A stretch of 64,000 nt of DNA from CBFDBF01 sp050291465 (GTDB lineage: Bacteria; Pseudomonadota; Gammaproteobacteria; Chromatiales; Chromatiaceae), in NCBI GenBank assembly GCA_050291465.1, contig JBNKJV010000004.1, positions 62,001 to 126,000 of the forward strand. Direction: 5' to 3'. Position numbers and translations under genes: made by a program. The notes under the pieces were generated by a model, which was given only the letters and a program-made list of their open reading frames with translations, had not been told where the DNA came from and searched no databases. Positions 51,808 to 60,742 of the stretch are shown piece by piece; within the stretch, counting starts at the first letter, position 1; every line of letters begins with the position of its first letter.

Positions 51808-53145
51808 TTACCTCTGAAACTCCAAGCGCTGCCCCGGAACCTCCTCGGAGACCTTTCCCTCGTGGTAAACCAACCGGCCGTTGACCAGGGTGGTTATCAC
51901 CGAGGAACGCAGCCGCATTCCTTCCAGGGGCGACCAGCCGCATTTATAGAGCACATCCTCCCGCTCCACCTGGAACGGGCGCTCCAGATCCAGGACCACC
52001 AGGTCCGCCCAGTAACCCTCCCGCAGATAACCCCGTTCATCCACCTGAAACAGCCGCGCCGGGGCGTGGCACGCCTTTTCCACCAATGCCTCCAGGGACA
52101 GCAGTTCATCGTGATAGAGCTCCAGCAACATGGGCAGGGCATGTTGCACCAGGGGCAGACCGGAGGGGGCCTGGAAATAGCCCCGCTGTTTCTCTTCCAG
52201 GGTGTGAGGCGCGTGATCGGTACCGATCACGGCGATACGATCGCCGTTTAGGGCCTGGCGCAGGGCATCCCGATCCTCCCGGGTCTTGATGGCCGGATTG
52301 CATTTGATTAACGCGCCCTTGGCCGCGTAATCGGATTCATCGAAGAAGAGGTGGTGAGTACACACTTCGGCGGTAATCCGCTTCTCATCCAGCGGCCGAT
52401 CCTCGAACAGCTCCAGCTCCCGGGCGGTAGTGAGGTGCAGGATGTGCAGGCGGGTATCGTGACGTTTGGCCAGCTCCACCGCCTTGGATGAAGAACGATA
52501 ACAGGCCTCCTCGCTGCGTATCAGGGGATGGCACTCCATGGGCACCTGCTCACCATATTGCTTGCGGTACTCCTCCTCTTTCTGTTCGATAAGGGGCGTA
52601 TCCTCGCAGTGGGTGGCCACCAGTACCGGCGCATCGCGGAAGATCTCCTCAAGGGTGGAGTCGTTGTCCACCAGCATATTACCGGTAGAGGAACCCATGA
52701 ATACCTTGATGCCGCAGGTCTGGTTTTTATCCAGGGCACGTATGGCGTCGATGTTGTCGTTGGTGGCGCCCAGATAGAAAGAAAAATTGGCTGCCGCCTT
52801 CTCCGCCGCCAGTTGGTGTTTCGCCTCCAGGGCGTCCAGGGTCACAGTCTGGGGATTGGTGTTCGGCATATCCATGAAACTGGTGATACCACCGGCCACC
52901 GCGGCCCGTGACTCGCTGCGCAGGTCACCCTTATGGGGCGCCCCGGGATCACGGAAATGGACCTGGTCATCGATCATGCCCGGAATCAGCACCCTGCCCT
53001 CGATATCCAGTATCTGCCAGCTCTCGTCCGCCTCTATGCGCGCGGCGATCTGCTCGATGCGGCCGTTGCGTACCAGAAGATCCCCCTCCTGGATCCAGCC
53101 GTCATTCACCATTCTGGCGTTCTTTATTAGGATCTCGTCCGCCAT
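51808..53145 (-). CDS. pyrC: Dihydroorotase
   Basis: 445 residues, class I amidohydrolase type. IDDQVHFRDPG supplies the metal histidine and substrate arginine, GIKVFMGSSTGN the bridging lysine, and VIGTDHAPHTLEEK the catalytic aspartate. LHILHLTTARELELF and VCTHHLFFDESDY carry further histidines. Its start overlaps the gloB stop (TAATG). It closes the dihydroorotate ring in pyrimidine synthesis. Confidence 0.94.
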   Translation of the reverse strand: MADEILIKNARMVNDGWIQEGDLLVRNGRIEQIAARIEADESWQILDIEGRVLIPGMIDDQVHFRDPGAPHKGDLRSESRAAVAGGITSFMDMPNTNPQTVTLDALEAKHQLAAEKAAANFSFYLGATNDNIDAIRALDKNQTCGIKVFMGSSTGNMLVDNDSTLEEIFRDAPVLVATHCEDTPLIEQKEEEYRKQYGEQVPMECHPLIRSEEACYRSSSKAVELAKRHDTRLHILHLTTARELELFEDRPLDEKRITAEVCTHHLFFDESDYAAKGALIKCNPAIKTREDRDALRQALNGDRIAVIGTDHAPHTLEEKQRGYFQAPSGLPLVQHALPMLLELYHDELLSLEALVEKACHAPARLFQVDERGYLREGYWADLVVLDLERPFQVEREDVLYKCGWSPLEGMRLRSSVITTLVNGRLVYHEGKVSEEVPGQRLEFQR

Positions 53146-53924
53146 TAGTCATACTCCCGGTCTTTCCAGTTGCGAATCGCCTTGAACACCTCGACCCCGC
53201 TCGCCAGGCCGCCCCCCGCGTAGCGTTCCGCCGCCGCGATCACCGCCGGCTCGCCGCTGCGAAGGAAGGGGTTGGTCTCCAACTCCAGTTGCAGCGTGGA
53301 GGGAACGGTCGGTTCATCCCGTTCCCTGGTCGCCATCGCTTCCCGCCCCCGCTGCAGCAGGGCCGGATTATCGGGTTCCACCCATTTGGCAAAACCGATA
53401 TTGTCCAGAGTGTACTCATGGGCGCAGTAGATAAGGGTCTGTGGGGGTAGTGCGGTGATCCGCTGCAGCGAAGCGTATAGCTGCTCGTGGGTGCCGCTGA
53501 ACACCCGGCCGCAACCGCAGGTGAAGAGGGTGTCGCCGCAAAACAGGAAGCCGTCACCGCAATAGGCCACATGGCCCTCGGTATGGCCCGGAACCTCCAT
53601 AACCCTGAGCTGCAGACCCAGCCCCTCTATCTCCGGTTCATCACCGTCGCTCACCCGCTTCGTCACCACCGGTATCTTCTCGTTGGCCGGCCCGAATACC
53701 TCGATACTCGGATAGGCGTCCACCAGTTCCCGCACTCCGCCGGTATGATCACCGTGTTTATGGGTCAGCAGGACGGCCTGCAGCCGCAACCCCTCCCGTT
53801 GCAGATACCCAAGCACCGGTTCCTCGTCTCCCGGATCCACCACCACCGCCGTATCCGTGTTCGCCGGACGCAGCAACCAGATGTAGTTGTCGTCAAAGGC
53901 GGGGATGGGAATAATCCGAAGCAT
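53145..53924 (-). CDS. gloB: Hydroxyacylglutathione hydrolase (glyoxalase II)
   Basis: 259 residues. The metallo-beta-lactamase motif is LLTHKHGDHTGGV, with further metal ligands in VPGHTEGHVAY, FCGDTLFTCGCGRVFSG and CAHEYTLDNI. The C-terminal substrate-binding helices (RNWKDREYD) match GloB. It completes methylglyoxal detoxification with glutathione. Coupled to pyrC by overlap. Confidence 0.96.
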   Translation of the reverse strand: MLRIIPIPAFDDNYIWLLRPANTDTAVVVDPGDEEPVLGYLQREGLRLQAVLLTHKHGDHTGGVRELVDAYPSIEVFGPANEKIPVVTKRVSDGDEPEIEGLGLQLRVMEVPGHTEGHVAYCGDGFLFCGDTLFTCGCGRVFSGTHEQLYASLQRITALPPQTLIYCAHEYTLDNIGFAKWVEPDNPALLQRGREAMATRERDEPTVPSTLQLELETNPFLRSGEPAVIAAAERYAGGGLASGVEVFKAIRNWKDREYD

Positions 53925-53938
53925 CCGGGTTTCCGGTG

Positions 53939-54367
53939 TTATTTCCCGTACAGCTCTTCAGGATCTATGAGCGGATCACTGATCACTTCCAGACGCCCTC
54001 CACGCACGGCGCTGAAGAAACAGCTGCGGCGTCCTGTGTGACAGGCGGGGCCGGTCTGGTCCACCAACAGCAGCAGGGTATCCCCGTCGCAATCGAGTCG
54101 CAGCTCCTTGAGCTGTTGCACCTGACCCGAGGATTCCCCCTTGCGCCAGAGCTTCTGCCGGGAACGGGACCAGTAACAGACACGTCCGGTTGCAAGGGTC
54201 TCTTCCAGGGCCTCCCGGTTCATCCAGGCCATCATGAGCACTTCGCCGCTGTCATGCTGCTGGGCGATGGCGGGCAGCAGTCCATCCGCATTGAACGGCA
54301 GTTGTTCCACCGCTTCAGCCCATGACAGGTGTTCACCCGCCCGCATTTTCTCGATCTTTTTCCACAT
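53939..54367 (-). CDS. hisI: Phosphoribosyl-AMP cyclohydrolase
   Basis: 142 residues. DSGEVLMMAWMNREALEETL, GRVCYWSRSRQKLWRKGESS and DGDTLLLLVDQTGPACHTGR are the classic HisI motifs, with cysteine and aspartate metal ligands. The start at 54367 gives a normal length; a far longer open frame upstream has no meaning. It is separate from the main his cluster and downstream genes are gloB and pyrC. Confidence 0.96.
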   Translation of the reverse strand: MWKKIEKMRAGEHLSWAEAVEQLPFNADGLLPAIAQQHDSGEVLMMAWMNREALEETLATGRVCYWSRSRQKLWRKGESSGQVQQLKELRLDCDGDTLLLLVDQTGPACHTGRRSCFFSAVRGGRLEVISDPLIDPEELYGK

Positions 54368-54472
54368 TCCGACAATTCTCCAGAAAATGGCCCCATAATA
54401 GCACTCTTCCCCCGCCGGTATCCTGATATACTTTAGATGTATACGCTTCTCAGCCAACGTTCCTTTAACCCT

Positions 54473-54805
54473 ATGCAGATTTTCAAGATCTCCTTTATCA
54501 ACCACGGAAAGGTTTACGAGCTCTATGCCGAAAATATCCGGCAGGGTGATCTTTACGGATTTGTGGAGGTGGATCGCCTGATTTTCGGGGAGACCAGTTC
54601 TCTGGTCATCGATCCCGGTGAAGAGAAATTGAAGAACGAGTTTTCCGGGGTCAGTCGCACCATGGTCCCCATCCACGCCATCATCCGTATCGACCAGGTG
54701 GAAAAGAAAGGACACAGCAAGATCCTGGACCTGGACGTCAATGCCAATGTAACGCCTTTCCCGGCCACGTATTTCCCACCCGGCTCGGGACCTGAGAAAA
54801 AATAA
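54473..54805 (+). CDS. DUF1820 family protein
   Basis: 110 residues from ATG 54473. MQIFKISFINHGKVYELYAE, YGFVEVDRLIFGE and VPIHAIIRIDQVEKKG match the DUF1820 family, small cytoplasmic proteins common in gammaproteobacteria. Function unknown. Divergent from hisI. Confidence 0.88.
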   Translation: MQIFKISFINHGKVYELYAENIRQGDLYGFVEVDRLIFGETSSLVIDPGEEKLKNEFSGVSRTMVPIHAIIRIDQVEKKGHSKILDLDVNANVTPFPATYFPPGSGPEKK

Positions 54806-54849
54806 GCCCCCGGCAACACGCACACCGTGTGCCCTCAACGGAGAACGGA

Positions 54850-55194
54850 ATGGACGAATATGCCGCCATACGCGAAACGTTACTGAACCGGAGGGATAAA
54901 CTGCTGCACCGCATTCACCAGGTGACCAATGACGTGCGCCACGCGGATGAACCACTCAGCTCCGACTTTTCGGAACAGGCGGTGGAACGGCAGCACGAAG
55001 AAGTGCTGGACGCCCTCGGTGAGGCAGGCCGGAGGGAACTCAGCCAGATCAACCGCTCCCTGGCCCGCATGGACGCGGGAGAATACGGTATCTGCGCCGC
55101 CTGCGGTGAACCCATTCCCGAACAACGGCTGGAGGTGATGCCTCATTGCGAGTATTGCGTCGCCTGCGCGGAAAAAAAGGAATCCGGTCGCTAG
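54850..55194 (+). CDS. TraR/DksA-family zinc-finger protein
   Basis: 114 residues from ATG 54850, with GGAGAACGGA just upstream. An N-terminal coiled coil (about 1-75) is followed by a C4 zinc finger: CAACGEPIPEQRLEVMPHC then C. The coiled-coil tip reads SSDFSEQA, which keeps a D-x-x-E-x-A pattern close to the DksA D-x-x-D-x-A. It probably binds the secondary channel of RNA polymerase. It is shorter than true DksA. Confidence 0.9.
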   Translation: MDEYAAIRETLLNRRDKLLHRIHQVTNDVRHADEPLSSDFSEQAVERQHEEVLDALGEAGRRELSQINRSLARMDAGEYGICAACGEPIPEQRLEVMPHCEYCVACAEKKESGR

Positions 55195-55260
55195 ATCCTG
55201 TTCGCACCCGTATCGAACCGCCAACCCCGTCACCCGAAGCTTGGTAGGCTCCATTGTATT

Positions 55261-55380
55261 AGCCGCAAATAAACGCGAATCACCGCAAAATTTCGCAAAG
55301 AAATTTCTTAAGGGCGGGCTACCTTACGAAACAATAATCCTTTGCGGCTTCACGTTTTTGCGTTCTTCGCGCTTATTCCC
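55261..55380. repeat. Dispersed inverted repeat, GCCGCAAAT family (copy 1)
   Basis: Left arm AGCCGCAAATAAACGCGAAT then CACCGCAAAATTTCGCAAAG; right arm CTTTGCGGCTTCACGTTTTT then GCGTTCTTCGCGC. It lies between the DksA-like gene and the ankyrin gene. Confidence 0.75.
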
Positions 55381-55488
55381 GATGTCCTGGGAAGTGTTCC
55401 CGTTCCTGGCATTGCGAATAGTCATTGTTTTTAAGCCCCACCGACTCTCTAAAATATCCACCGGCCTAAGTTACCGGATCCTATAGAT

Positions 55489-56049
55489 ATGAAATTTAAC
55501 GCCCTGTTCCCGTTGTGCGTTTCCCTCTCGCTGGTTGCCTGCGGGCCGAACCAATCCGTCGAGGAGAAAAAAGGCGAACCACCCCTGATCGTGGCGGCGG
55601 AAACGGGTGACCTGGCGAGAATCGAGGCCCTGCTGGCAAAACAGAGCGATGTGGATACCCGCGACAGTTGCCGCTGGACACCTCTGATGAAGGCGGCTCT
55701 GAACGGTCACACCTCAGCCGTTCAACGCCTGCTGGAATCAGGCGCGCAACCCAACTTGGGCGATAAAGGGGGGTATACGGCGCTGATGCTGGCCGCTTCC
55801 AACAACCATGCGGATATCGTGGAGCTGTTATTGCGCCACGGTGCCGATATCGACCCGGTGGAATCCACCGAAGGCTTCAGCGCCCTTATCTGGTCGGCGA
55901 AACTCGGGCATCCGGAGGTAATAAAGATATTGCTGCAGCACGGCGCCGACCCCACCCTGCGCGATCACAAAGGCATGACCGCACTGGACTGGGCTAAACA
56001 AAACAATCATCAGGCGGCCGCCAGACTCCTCTCCGACGACAGGCCCTGA
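55489..56049 (+). CDS. Ankyrin-repeat lipoprotein
   Basis: 186 residues. Lipoprotein signal MKFNALFPLCVSLSLVAC with the lipid cysteine at 18. Four or five ankyrin repeats follow (TPLMKAALNGHTSAVQRLLE, TALMLAASNNHADIVELLLR, SALIWSAKLGHPEVIKILLQ). It is a membrane-anchored protein-binding scaffold. No partner gene is apparent. Confidence 0.92.
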   Translation: MKFNALFPLCVSLSLVACGPNQSVEEKKGEPPLIVAAETGDLARIEALLAKQSDVDTRDSCRWTPLMKAALNGHTSAVQRLLESGAQPNLGDKGGYTALMLAASNNHADIVELLLRHGADIDPVESTEGFSALIWSAKLGHPEVIKILLQHGADPTLRDHKGMTALDWAKQNNHQAAARLLSDDRP

Positions 56050-56066
56050 AGTAGCCTTGGGATGGG

Positions 56067-56147
56067 GCCGCGAATTAACGCCAATCACCGTAAACGCCCG
56101 CAAACTGTAATAAAGAATTCGCGTTTATTCGCGTCCATTTGCGGCTA
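56067..56147. repeat. Dispersed inverted repeat, GCCGCAAAT family (copy 2)
   Basis: Left arm GCCGCGAATTAACGCCAATC then ACCG; right arm CGCGTTTATTCGCGTCCATT then TGCGGC. A compact hairpin-like copy between convergent genes. Confidence 0.75.
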
Positions 56148-56198
56148 AACAACAAACCACATAGAAGCCCCGCTCTCGGGGCGAAACTCCGTGCTTAC

Positions 56199-57587
56199 TC
56201 AATCCCCCGGATGGTTGTTCTTGAAATAGTCGCGGGTCAGTTTGAACACCACCGGACTCAGCAGCAGCAGGGCCAGCAGGTTGGGTAGGGCCATCAGTCC
56301 ATTGAGGATATCGGCCATCAGCCAGACGAAATCCAGCTGGAGAATAGCACCGAACGGGAGGGCGAAAATCCAGAGCACCCGGAACGGGATGATCGACTTC
56401 ACCCCGAACAGATACTCCACGCACTTTTCACCATAAACGCTCCAACCCAGCACGGTAGTAAAGGCGAACAGGGCCAGTCCGACGGTTACCACATGTCCGC
56501 CGACAGTGGGCAAGGAGCTCTCGAAGGCCAGACGCGAGAGGGTGGAGCCGGTCTCGCCGCTGGTCCAGGCACCGGTCACCACGATCACCAGCCCGGTTAT
56601 GGTACAGACGATGATGGTATCAATGAAGGTGCCGAGCATGGCCACCGTACCCTGGCGTACCGGGCTATCGGTCTCGGCCGCCGCGTGAGCGATGGGTGCG
56701 CTGCCCAGCCCCGCCTCATTGGAGAAAACGCCGCGTGCCACCCCCATCTGTATCGCAATCATTACCGTCGCCCCGGCAAAACCTCCGGTAGCTGCTGAAG
56801 GAGTAAATGCGTGCTTAACGATGAGTGCAATGGCCGCCGGAATTTCGGAGGCATGCAGGACAAGTACCGCCAATCCGCCGATGACGTAGGCGACGGCCAT
56901 AAAGGGCACCAGTTTCCCCGCCACTTGTGCGATCCAACGGATACCACCGATCAGCACCAATCCCGCCAGCACCGCCATGACGACGCCGGTCACCCAGTGA
57001 GGCAGCGAGAAATTGGCGTTCAGGGCCTCCGCCACGGAGTTGGCCTGGACCGTGTTGCCGATACCGAACCCCGCCAGGGCGCCGAAGATCGCAAACAGGG
57101 TACCCAACCAGACCCAGTTCTTACCCAGACCGTTCTTGATATAGAACATGGGGCCGCCCATATGGTTACCCTCTTCGTCCACTTCGCGGTATTTCACCGC
57201 CAACACCGCCTCCGCGTACTTGGTGGCCATACCCACCAGGGCGGTACACCACATCCAGAACAGGGCGCCGGGACCGCCCAGGAAGATAGCAGTGGCCACG
57301 CCGGCGATGTTACCGGTGCCGATGGTGGCGGAGAGGGAAGTCATGAGGGCGTTGAACGGGGTGATGTCACCCTCCCCCGCCCCCCGCCGGCCACGCCACA
57401 GCATGCGAAAACCGTATCCCAACCGGTGTAACGGCATTACCCGCAATCCGATCATGAGGAACAAGCCGGTACCCAGGATCAGGACCAGCATATAGTCTCC
57501 CCAGAGCAGCCCTTTCAGCCCTGTCAGCAGATCGGTCAACTGTTGCATGAAGTTCGGTTCTGTCGCCGGGTTGGTTTGTGGCTCCAT
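56199..57587 (-). CDS. AGCS-family amino acid:cation symporter (alanine/glycine type)
   Basis: 462 residues, about eleven membrane helices. Family signatures include NALMTSLSATIGTGNIAGVA, GALFWMWCTALVGMATKYAE, GGPMFYIKNGLG, and GVARGVFSNEAGLGSAPIAH. AGGGGG precedes the ATG. It imports alanine or glycine with Na+ or H+. Confidence 0.93.
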   Translation of the reverse strand: MEPQTNPATEPNFMQQLTDLLTGLKGLLWGDYMLVLILGTGLFLMIGLRVMPLHRLGYGFRMLWRGRRGAGEGDITPFNALMTSLSATIGTGNIAGVATAIFLGGPGALFWMWCTALVGMATKYAEAVLAVKYREVDEEGNHMGGPMFYIKNGLGKNWVWLGTLFAIFGALAGFGIGNTVQANSVAEALNANFSLPHWVTGVVMAVLAGLVLIGGIRWIAQVAGKLVPFMAVAYVIGGLAVLVLHASEIPAAIALIVKHAFTPSAATGGFAGATVMIAIQMGVARGVFSNEAGLGSAPIAHAAAETDSPVRQGTVAMLGTFIDTIIVCTITGLVIVVTGAWTSGETGSTLSRLAFESSLPTVGGHVVTVGLALFAFTTVLGWSVYGEKCVEYLFGVKSIIPFRVLWIFALPFGAILQLDFVWLMADILNGLMALPNLLALLLLSPVVFKLTRDYFKNNHPGD

Positions 57588-57758
57588 GATGCCCCCTTAT
57601 GCCGTTGTTCTATTTCTGATGTGCACTATACCTGTTCCCACCTGTGATGTCGCAACGGGGCGGACAGCTTCGCTCTTGCAGCCTGATAGGGTATTCTCTT
57701 ATTGTCTCGCCTGGTGATAAACATAAAACGGAGTTGCCGACAGAAGGAACCGTAAAAC

Positions 57759-58604
57759 ATGCTCCGCTCCCGTAACCTGTTCCTGCTTTTTAGCCTGCTG
57801 GCGACTCTCCTGTCCGGCTGCGCCAGCATGGCTACCCAGAGACTGGCGGACAATCTCAGCCATGCCATGCTCAACCAGGAAGATCCCGCTACCGTAAGGG
57901 CCGGCGCACCGGCCTACCTGCTGCTTATCGACAGCCTGATCGAGGAGGACCCTGAGGATCAGGGTTTGCTAACGGCCGGAGCACGGCTTTACGGAGCCTA
58001 TGCAGGCGGGCTGGTGGAGGACGGCGAAAGGGCGAAACGCCTGACCCAGAAATCCCGGGACTACGCCCGCCGGGCCCTGTGCGACCCCCTGCCCCGGGTG
58101 TGCGATCTGGAAACACTCCCCTATGACCGGTTTGCCTCCTATATCGCCGCTATCGACGGGGACAGGCTGGAACTTCTCTACTCCTACGGCATCAGCTGGG
58201 CCGGATGGATACAGGCGCGCAGCGGCGACTGGAGTGCCCTGGCCGATCTGCCCAAGGTGGAGGCAGTACTGGAGCGGGTGGTGGCCTTGGATCCCGGGCA
58301 CGATCGGGGGCGTGCCCACCTGTTCCTGGGGGTCATGCGGACCCAGATCCCGCCGGCCATGGGGGGCACACCGGAACGGGGACAGGCCCATTTTGAAGCG
58401 GCCATCAGATTCTCAGACGGCCGTGACCTGATGGCCAAGGTGGAGTACGCCCGCCACTATGCGCGGCTGGTCTTCAACCGGGAGCTGCATGATCGTCTGC
58501 TCAACGAGGTGCTGGCGGCGGATCCTCTGGAGCCGGACCTCACCCTGAGCAACGTATTGGCTCAGGAGCAGGCGCGGCAACTGCTGCAGGACGACTATTT
58601 CTGA
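57759..58604 (+). CDS. TRAP transporter TatT-like (T component) lipoprotein
   Basis: 281 residues. A lipoprotein signal ends in LLSGC. The rest is a helical, TPR-like fold typical of the TatT family (LYGAYAGGLVEDGERAKRLT, ARRALCDPLPRVCDLE, VEYARHYARLVFNRELHDRL). T components accompany certain TRAP operons, and this gene lies directly before dctP. It probably forms a periplasmic complex with the solute-binding protein. Confidence 0.88.
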   Translation: MLRSRNLFLLFSLLATLLSGCASMATQRLADNLSHAMLNQEDPATVRAGAPAYLLLIDSLIEEDPEDQGLLTAGARLYGAYAGGLVEDGERAKRLTQKSRDYARRALCDPLPRVCDLETLPYDRFASYIAAIDGDRLELLYSYGISWAGWIQARSGDWSALADLPKVEAVLERVVALDPGHDRGRAHLFLGVMRTQIPPAMGGTPERGQAHFEAAIRFSDGRDLMAKVEYARHYARLVFNRELHDRLLNEVLAADPLEPDLTLSNVLAQEQARQLLQDDYF

Positions 58605-58722
58605 CGACAAGGTCTCACACCCCCACCTGAAACAATAAAATATGGATTTTTAACCGCTTTTTCTCTCAAGGCGGGGGCAGGAGCTGCCGAAATAGAAACC
58701 AGGAAAATGCTAAGGGTTTGCC

Positions 58723-59745
58723 ATGCGCCGATTTATCGCCATCGTCCTCCTGGCCCTCCTGCTCCCGCAGCAGGGCCACGCTGTCACCTTTAAGATCGCT
58801 ACCCTGGCACCGGACAGCACCCCCTGGATGACCGCCATGCGGGAAGGGGCGGAGGAGGTGGAGAAAAAGACCGACGGCCGGGTTCAGATCCGTTTTTATC
58901 CCGGCGGCGTCATGGGTAACGATAAAAGCATGCTGCGCAAGATAAAGGTGGGACAGCTCCAGGGCTGCACCCTCACCGGAGGCGGCCTGGCCTCTATCTA
59001 TCCCGACAGCCAGCTCTACAGCCTGCCCTTTCTCTTCCGCTCCTTCGAGGAGGTGGATTACGTACGGGAACGCATGGATTCGATTATTATCGAGGGAATG
59101 GAAAAAAAGGGCTTTATCAGTTTCGGGCTCAGCGAAGGGGGATTCGCCTATTTCATGTCTCAGAATCCCCTGCGGACAGTGGATGACCTGAAACACCAGA
59201 AGGTCTGGTCCCCTGAAGGTGACGAAATCAGCCGTCAGGCGTTTGAGGCCCTCGGTATATCCCCGGTACCGCTGCCGATGACTGATGTCCTCACAGGGCT
59301 TCAGACCGGACTCATCGATACCGTCGGTGTTTCTCCGGTAGGCGCCATCGCCCTTCAGTGGCATACCAAGATCAATTACCTGGCGGATACGCCGCTGCTC
59401 TACCTCTACGGCACCCTGGTGGTGAAAAAGAGCGCCTTCACCCGTCTCTCCAAAGAGGATCAGGAGGTGATGCGTAATGCTATGGCCAAGGCGTTCCGCA
59501 AGATCAATACCCAAAACCGACAGGACAATGCGGCGGCGCGCAAGGCCCTGCGGGAACAGGGCGTTACGTTTATCACACCTACCGGAGAGGATCTCGCCAA
59601 ATGGCGCCAGGTGGTGCGCAACCGGATGGACGAAATGGGGAAACAGGGACTCTTCTCCGGAAAACTCCTTGACCAACTCCGTGCTTATCTCCAAAACTAC
59701 CGCGCTAACGTCAAGGCCAACTTAAACGCATCAAACAGACCATGA
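58723..59745 (+). CDS. dctP: TRAP transporter solute-binding subunit DctP
   Basis: 340 residues with a signal peptide (about 1-20). FKIATLAPDSTPWMTAMREG, FYPGGVMGNDKSMLRKI, VWSPEGDEISRQAFEALGIS and VLTGLQTGLIDTVGVSPVGA are DctP family motifs. The usual substrate-carboxylate arginine region is at VWSPEGDEISR. AAGGG precedes the start. Its stop overlaps the following cupin gene as ATGA. Ligand not predictable. Confidence 0.94.
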   Translation: MRRFIAIVLLALLLPQQGHAVTFKIATLAPDSTPWMTAMREGAEEVEKKTDGRVQIRFYPGGVMGNDKSMLRKIKVGQLQGCTLTGGGLASIYPDSQLYSLPFLFRSFEEVDYVRERMDSIIIEGMEKKGFISFGLSEGGFAYFMSQNPLRTVDDLKHQKVWSPEGDEISRQAFEALGISPVPLPMTDVLTGLQTGLIDTVGVSPVGAIALQWHTKINYLADTPLLYLYGTLVVKKSAFTRLSKEDQEVMRNAMAKAFRKINTQNRQDNAAARKALREQGVTFITPTGEDLAKWRQVVRNRMDEMGKQGLFSGKLLDQLRAYLQNYRANVKANLNASNRP

Positions 59746-60065
59746 GCCCATTCAATCTTTTTGACCAGATCCCTAAACGCACTCAGGAAGAGGAGTTTAG
59801 AGAACTCTTTCGTTGTCGCAACGTAACGGTGGAACGCATCTCCAGCCCACCCAACACCAGCACGGAATGGATGATCCAGAAGCAGGACGAATGGGTTGCG
59901 CTGTTGCAGGGCAAGGCCGACGTCGAACTGGAGAACGGAATACGGGCATTGACCCCGGGGGATACCCTGTTCATTCCCGCCGGCACGCGCCACCGCGTGA
60001 CCGACACCTCAACGGTTCCCTGCGCGGTTTGGCTGGCGATACACATCTATCCTGAAACGTCCTGA
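59742..60065 (+). CDS. Cupin-domain protein inside the TRAP operon
   Basis: 107 residues. Cupin features: TEWMIQKQDEWVALLQGKAD, LTPGDTLFIPAGTRHRVTDT. The first motif has Q-x-D-E-W in place of H-x-H, so metal binding may differ. It overlaps dctP by four bases and separates it from dctQM. It could process or sense the imported compound. Confidence 0.88.
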   Translation: MSPFNLFDQIPKRTQEEEFRELFRCRNVTVERISSPPNTSTEWMIQKQDEWVALLQGKADVELENGIRALTPGDTLFIPAGTRHRVTDTSTVPCAVWLAIHIYPETS

Positions 60066-60238
60066 TGCTCTCCACCGGGGACCTTTCGGCCCCGTGGACC
60101 GACGCAGGCGCCCCGCCGTTTTCCTCCATCCGTCCCGGGCTACAGGGATTCGGGGTTCCGAACGCCCTTTGGAACCGTTAAGGTTAACATCTGACCAACG
60201 CGGAAAAGTAATGAGCTAGGGAATTCAGGCGGCATAAG

Positions 60239-60742
60239 ATGAATACCAACACTGAATCATCCGGCAAGCGGTTTCATCGCTACCTCCTCCAGTTGGAAGA
60301 CTGGGTCCTGATGCTGTTGCTCTCCCTGATGATCCTGCTGGCATCGGCTCAGATATTCCTGCGTAATGTTCTGGACAGCGGCATCTCCTGGGCCGATCCC
60401 ACCCTACGGCTTCTGGTACTCTGGCTTTCCCTGCTCGGTGCCATGGCCGCCACCCGGGACAACAACCATATCACCATCGACCTACTGTCCCGCTTTCTCC
60501 GGCCGGGGATCAAACGAATTGTCCAACGAATGACCGATCTTTTCGCCGGCGGCGTGTGCGGATTTGTTGCCTGGCATGCCGGGCGCTTTGTGGCAATGGA
60601 GTGGCAGGACGGAACCGTACTGTTTTCCTCTATCCCTGCCTGGCTCGGTGAGCTGGTTCTTCCCTTCGGGTTTGCCGTGATGTCCCTGCGTTTCCTGGTA
60701 AGCGCGGCCATGGGCAGACCCGATGAGGGAGCCGCGGAATGA
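60239..60742 (+). CDS. dctQ: TRAP transporter small permease DctQ
   Basis: 167 residues with four membrane helices. LEDWVLMLLLSLMILLASAQ, ISWADPTLRLLVLWLSLLGA and AATRDNNHITIDLL are the DctQ hallmarks. AGGCGG lies six bases before the ATG. The end overlaps dctM by four bases (ATGA). Confidence 0.94.
   Translation: MNTNTESSGKRFHRYLLQLEDWVLMLLLSLMILLASAQIFLRNVLDSGISWADPTLRLLVLWLSLLGAMAATRDNNHITIDLLSRFLRPGIKRIVQRMTDLFAGGVCGFVAWHAGRFVAMEWQDGTVLFSSIPAWLGELVLPFGFAVMSLRFLVSAAMGRPDEGAAE

Noticed and set aside
54368..54955. Long upstream extension of hisI (338-residue frame)
   Set aside because: The extra 196 residues are the antisense of the DUF1820 and DksA-like genes; HisI starts normally at 54367.
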